A DNA stretch of 64,000 bases, from NCBI GenBank assembly GCA_025449115.1, contig JAHLKC010000027.1, positions 186,001 to 250,000 on the forward strand. The letters run 5' to 3'. Source of the DNA: Chytridium lagenaria. Taxonomy: Eukaryota; Chytridiomycota; Chytridiomycetes; Chytridiales; Chytridiaceae. Shown piece after piece: positions 60,651-64,000 of this stretch (its first letter is position 1; the number at the start of each line of letters is the position of its first letter). A model generated the notes under the pieces. That model was not told the origin of the DNA and made no database searches. It saw nothing but the letters and a program-made list of their open reading frames with translations. Both the position numbers and the translations under genes were made by a program.

Positions 60651-61810
60651 ACTGATGAGTAGATTGACTCACTGACTGACTGAGTGGCAAAGAAGATGAC
60701 GAGGTGTGAAGGTGATGTAGGTAGACAGCAGCTTACTCTGGAGATGGAAGTAGCCTCACGTCGAGATGGAGCTGGGATGGCAATGCCTTCTAGGATCGCC
60801 TGCTCCGATCAAATTTTTCAACACACCAACCCACGCTGATGCATTCTTCTTTTGGATTTCTTTCCGGTTCTATTCTTTCTTCATCAGTCAGTACATCGGT
60901 GTTAACATACGTAGTAAGGCCTTTATACAACTCAGTGCCGGCTAGTGTAAAATATCCAGGAGAGTCACTATGCACGAATGAGAAGGCATCTCATTTACAG
61001 CAAAGGACGCTGTTGACAAGAATGGTGACCAGCCTTGGTATTTTTCTTTCTTACAAAGCATACGTTAATTACATTATCAGGCAGAGCAGGTAGAAGGCGT
61101 CATTGCTAGCTGACCTCCCAACCTCATTCCACAGCATATGCCATAAAACGTGGTTTCAACACAAAGACGCGACAAGTTTTGACGCGTCTCTTTTGGCACG
61201 CGATTAAAATTTGATAATAACAACATTGTGGGCTAAGGCAGAGCAGACCCTTGTGTAGTACAAGGGTAGAAATTGAATTAAATACAGCGTGCCCATGGTA
61301 AAATACATACCACCCTGCGTATAGATGTAGTAGGTAGGTAGGATTGAAGGCGACTCGTTTATATCGGTGTATTAACAAGAGAACAGGTGTGGGTGATGAG
61401 GGACGGTATGGCCGGGGAGATCTGCATTTTGCAACAGGTTGATAATGAAAGGAAAATAATAGAAAGTCCACTGCAGGAAGGATGTCACGGGCAGGTGGGG
61501 TTGGATTAATAAATGGGAGCACACCGAGACTTTTCTGTTTTCATCAAAACAGATATCATATACATACCCAGGGAAAGGGAAAGCGAGTTGGCACTGTTGT
61601 TGTTTTGATGGATGGGGACTGAAACAGGGTGGGATGGGGTGGTGTTGGGTGTTGTTGGTCATACGAAAAGCCGTTTGTAGTTCATTTTGGAAATTGTTAT
61701 TCTCGAATTTCTTTTTCAAGTACATACACACAGAATACATAATAGTAGTATACTCAAAACTTCAAGTCCAGCCCTACTATAGCGAACTACGACGGCCGTC
61801 GTCCAAATAC

Positions 61811-61874
61811 CCCATCCATCTATACCATACCATACATCATCCATCCATCTATCCATCCATCCATCTGTCCATCC
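61811..61874 (+). repeat. CATC-rich microsatellite 5' of AAAP gene
   Basis: CATC/ATCC/ATCT units on the plus strand, about 140-200 bp upstream of the transporter ATG at 62016, again in the sense orientation. Confidence 0.75.
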
Positions 61875-62015
61875 TATTTCACTTCACATGAAAACCTATT
61901 CCTGCTGTTTATAAATACGATAACTTTTTTAAAGTAACAAGATAAAGATGAGAGGGAACACTTTAAAGAGGGTAAAGCGCTTTTTAACACAAATCACTTC
62001 ATTATTAGAAGACTA

Positions 62016-64000
62016 ATGCGGATCTTTTATCAGCTAAATGCCCAAAAGACTGTCACTTTCTTTGGCGGCATCTGCCTCCTCATTAACTCCATGACTGGAG
62101 CTCCCATTCCGTTTACTCCGCAAATCTTTCAAACCCTGGGATGGATTGCACCCACCGTCCTCTTTTTGTTCTTCGCCGTCGTATCCGCCTTTGCCGTGCT
62201 CTTTATCATTGAGAGCATGCAAGCCATACCTGGAAATCGTCATTTTCAAGGCACCGTCGAGTTCTCCACTCTTATCAACTTTTTCTTTGGTCCCGTTGCG
62301 CACATGATCGCCAGTTCTTTCTCTATGGTGCTATCATGAGTCAGTGCATCCAGAACATTGTCGTCACTGCACAGGTCAGTTTTTTGACCCTTTTAAAGAA
62401 GGTATTGTTACCTCCCGCTTTAATGCTAACGCATCATTGATATGCAGTCATTCGACAATCTGCTGGTGACCATCTTTAAAAAAACATGTGGAGTTGCATG
62501 GCCGGCAGCGGGCAAATCTTTCCAATGGGTTTTGCGTCAATGAAGTTTCCACTGTTCCGGTAGCCCCTTTCCAGACATCACTATGGTCTTTACATTTGCC
62601 TCCTCCTCGTTCTTGTCCTCGGCATCCCGCTCTCTCTTATGAACTTGGACGACAATATCTCCTTCAAATGGGCGCTTTTTGTTTCACAGTGCTTATCCTT
62701 TCGCAATGGATTTCCTCCTCCATCGCATCAGGGCTCAAACCTCCTACGTACCTCCGTTTGCATTGAAACCGGGCTATCAAAGTGCATTAGGAACGATTAT
62801 GCAAAACATGGCTTGTAGCATCTTCGTTCCGTCTTGGATCAACCTTAAGCGCCGGAATGTCAACGCTCAATCAACCGTGTGGACCGCCATGCTTATCGCC
62901 GTTCTACTCTATCTTTCTTTCGGCAACATATCCGCTCTAGCTTATGATATTCCTGACTCGGGCAACATCATCCAACCCTCTCCATCAACGGTATCCCTCG
63001 TATCCCTCTCCACTGCCACCTGCTACGCCTTTGCTTTTATCATGCTCCTCCCATCCATCCCTGTGAGCTTTATCGTGGCCGAGAACAACCTCACTCAGAA
63101 CAAAGTCTGTCCGAGATTTGTTGCCGTGTTTATGTGCTATATTTTGCCCTGGTTTGCGGCGATGCCCTTGCAGACGGGTGACAAGCTTGGCATCTTCTTA
63201 TCGTGGAGTGGTCTGCTGTTTGTGAGCACGGCCAATTTCGTCATCCCGTTCTTTATTTACCTCCAGTGCCTCCGATTCAGAAAAGTTTACAATGAAAAGA
63301 GGAGTAAGTTTTTCCCCCTTCCCTTTTCCTTACCATCTTAATACTAATCCTTTATAAAAGTTCTTTCTGATAAACAGAAATGGCTCCTGAAGACTATTCA
63401 TACGCTTCCAATACCATTGCCAACTTTATCGACGACAACACTGAAGGCGCCCGTACGTCGTGGTGGTCTTCGTGGCGCTACCGTCGTCAAACGTTCGCTT
63501 CGTCGTCCCTCCACACGTGCCTCCCAAACTCCTACACTCCGTCGCCGCATCACAGGTACACCAGGCAACGACATCCCAGCTGAACCTGACCACGACGCGT
63601 ACCCACGTAAGCCTGTTCGCCCGCGTCCCGGTAACCAAAAAAAGCGAGTATCGTATGGCGGAGGAGGAGGAAGATCAAGGAGCTGTTGAGTGGGACGGAA
63701 AGTCACTGTGAAGAAGGATATTAGGGAGTCTCAGGCTACGTTGGCTGAGGGGATACTTTGCACGCGGATGGTTGTTGGCATCCTGAGGATATTCCGATTC
63801 AGGAGGTGGATGGAGGCTCTATGAGTAGGAGCCGGAGTCGGAGTCCCGGCGAGAGGTTCAACCTCTAGTAGAGGGGTAAGGTTTGGTGGGCCACGTCGGA
63901 TGCAGAGGAAGATGGGATTGAAACCGAAGAGACGGACACGGTAGAAGAGCCGTTGGAATCATGGATATATGATGAGGATGTGCCTGATCCTGATGCGGAG
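62016..64000 (+). CDS. AAAP-type amino acid transporter (paralogue 2, cut by window end)
   Basis: Multi-pass permease homologous to the transporter at 32.4-36.4 kb. The ATG at 62016 begins directly before FGGICLLINSMTGAPIPFTP, then helix APTVLFLFFAVVSAFAVLFI, SMQAIPGNRHFQGTVEFSTL, and after a frame change YGAIMSQCIQNIVVTAQ (intron about 62374-62447). Then CLLLVLVLGIPLSLMNLDDN, FVPSWINLKRRNV, AENNLTQN and VIPFFIYLQCLRFRKVYNEK. The intron 63303-63360 joins a tail starting VLSDKQKWLLKTIH, equivalent to ELTEEQKKLLKKIH in paralogue 1. The window ends inside the tail at ESWIYDEDVPDPDAE, matching the acidic motif of paralogue 1. Slips at about 62330, 62490-62680 and after 63690. Confidence 0.75.

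Larger units (their letters stand above)
60250..62015. other. 1.8 kb divergent intergenic region
   Basis: Between the ELL-like start (-) and the AAAP start (+). It contains two CCATCC/GGATGG tracts, one oriented toward each gene, and a GACGCG-containing stretch near 61168-61205. No convincing gene. Confidence 0.45.

Noticed and set aside
60601..60690. GGAT/GATA tract plus GACTCACTGACTGACTGAG as a CRISPR-like or satellite array
   Set aside because: Units are simple tetranucleotides without spacers; this is a microsatellite.

Overview
The window looks like nuclear DNA of a flagellated (zoosporic) fungus, most likely a chytrid. Genes are split by short GT-AG introns, mostly 40-180 bp. Fungal markers (a Velvet-domain protein, a cytochrome b5-acyl-CoA dehydrogenase fusion, a CFEM-like GPI protein) sit beside genes that only ciliated or flagellated lineages keep (CC2D2A of the transition zone and a CDK20/CCRK-like kinase). 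I used no database; family calls rest on motifs read from translations.

Layout: 0.3-4.6 kb BK-type K+ channel with two RCK domains (+). 5.2-6.0 kb eight-cysteine secreted protein (+). 6.5-10.0 kb tandem pair of cytochromes P450 (+), near-identical from intron 2 onward. 10.4-12.2 kb membrane receptor with a Cache-like ectodomain (-). 13.1-15.5 kb cytochrome b5-ACAD (+). 15.7-17.0 kb CDK20-like kinase (-). 17.6-18.0 kb ribosomal protein eL37 (-). 18-21.5 kb gene-poor. 21.6-22.9 kb Velvet factor (+). 23-27 kb gene-poor, with a possible non-LTR retroelement remnant. 27.1-30.3 kb single-pass membrane protein with a long disordered tail (-). 32.4-36.4 kb AAAP-type transporter with a long tail (+). 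36.8-39.6 kb single-pass membrane protein with a Q/Y/P-rich repeat tail (+). 39.9-47.1 kb CC2D2A (-). 47.5-48.4 kb WW-domain protein (-). 48.5-52.5 kb apparent nucleotidyltransferase-fold/zinc-ribbon/SDR fusion (+). 52.8-53.9 kb F-box/ankyrin protein (-). 55.0-55.6 kb Ctf8 (-). 57.4-60.2 kb ELL-like elongation factor (-). 62.0-64.0 kb second AAAP transporter, cut by the window end (+).

Most conserved genes need one to several single-base frame corrections, often at homopolymers, while a few (P450 copy 2, the Q/Y/P-tail protein, Ctf8) read cleanly. The likeliest cause is residual indels in a long-read assembly, so coordinates below are gene spans rather than clean reading frames. The genes are not an operon or a pathway. 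Possible links are the two flagellar genes, the two paralogous transporters, the P450 pair, and CCATCC-rich tracts that lie 5' of at least five genes with the same strand orientation.
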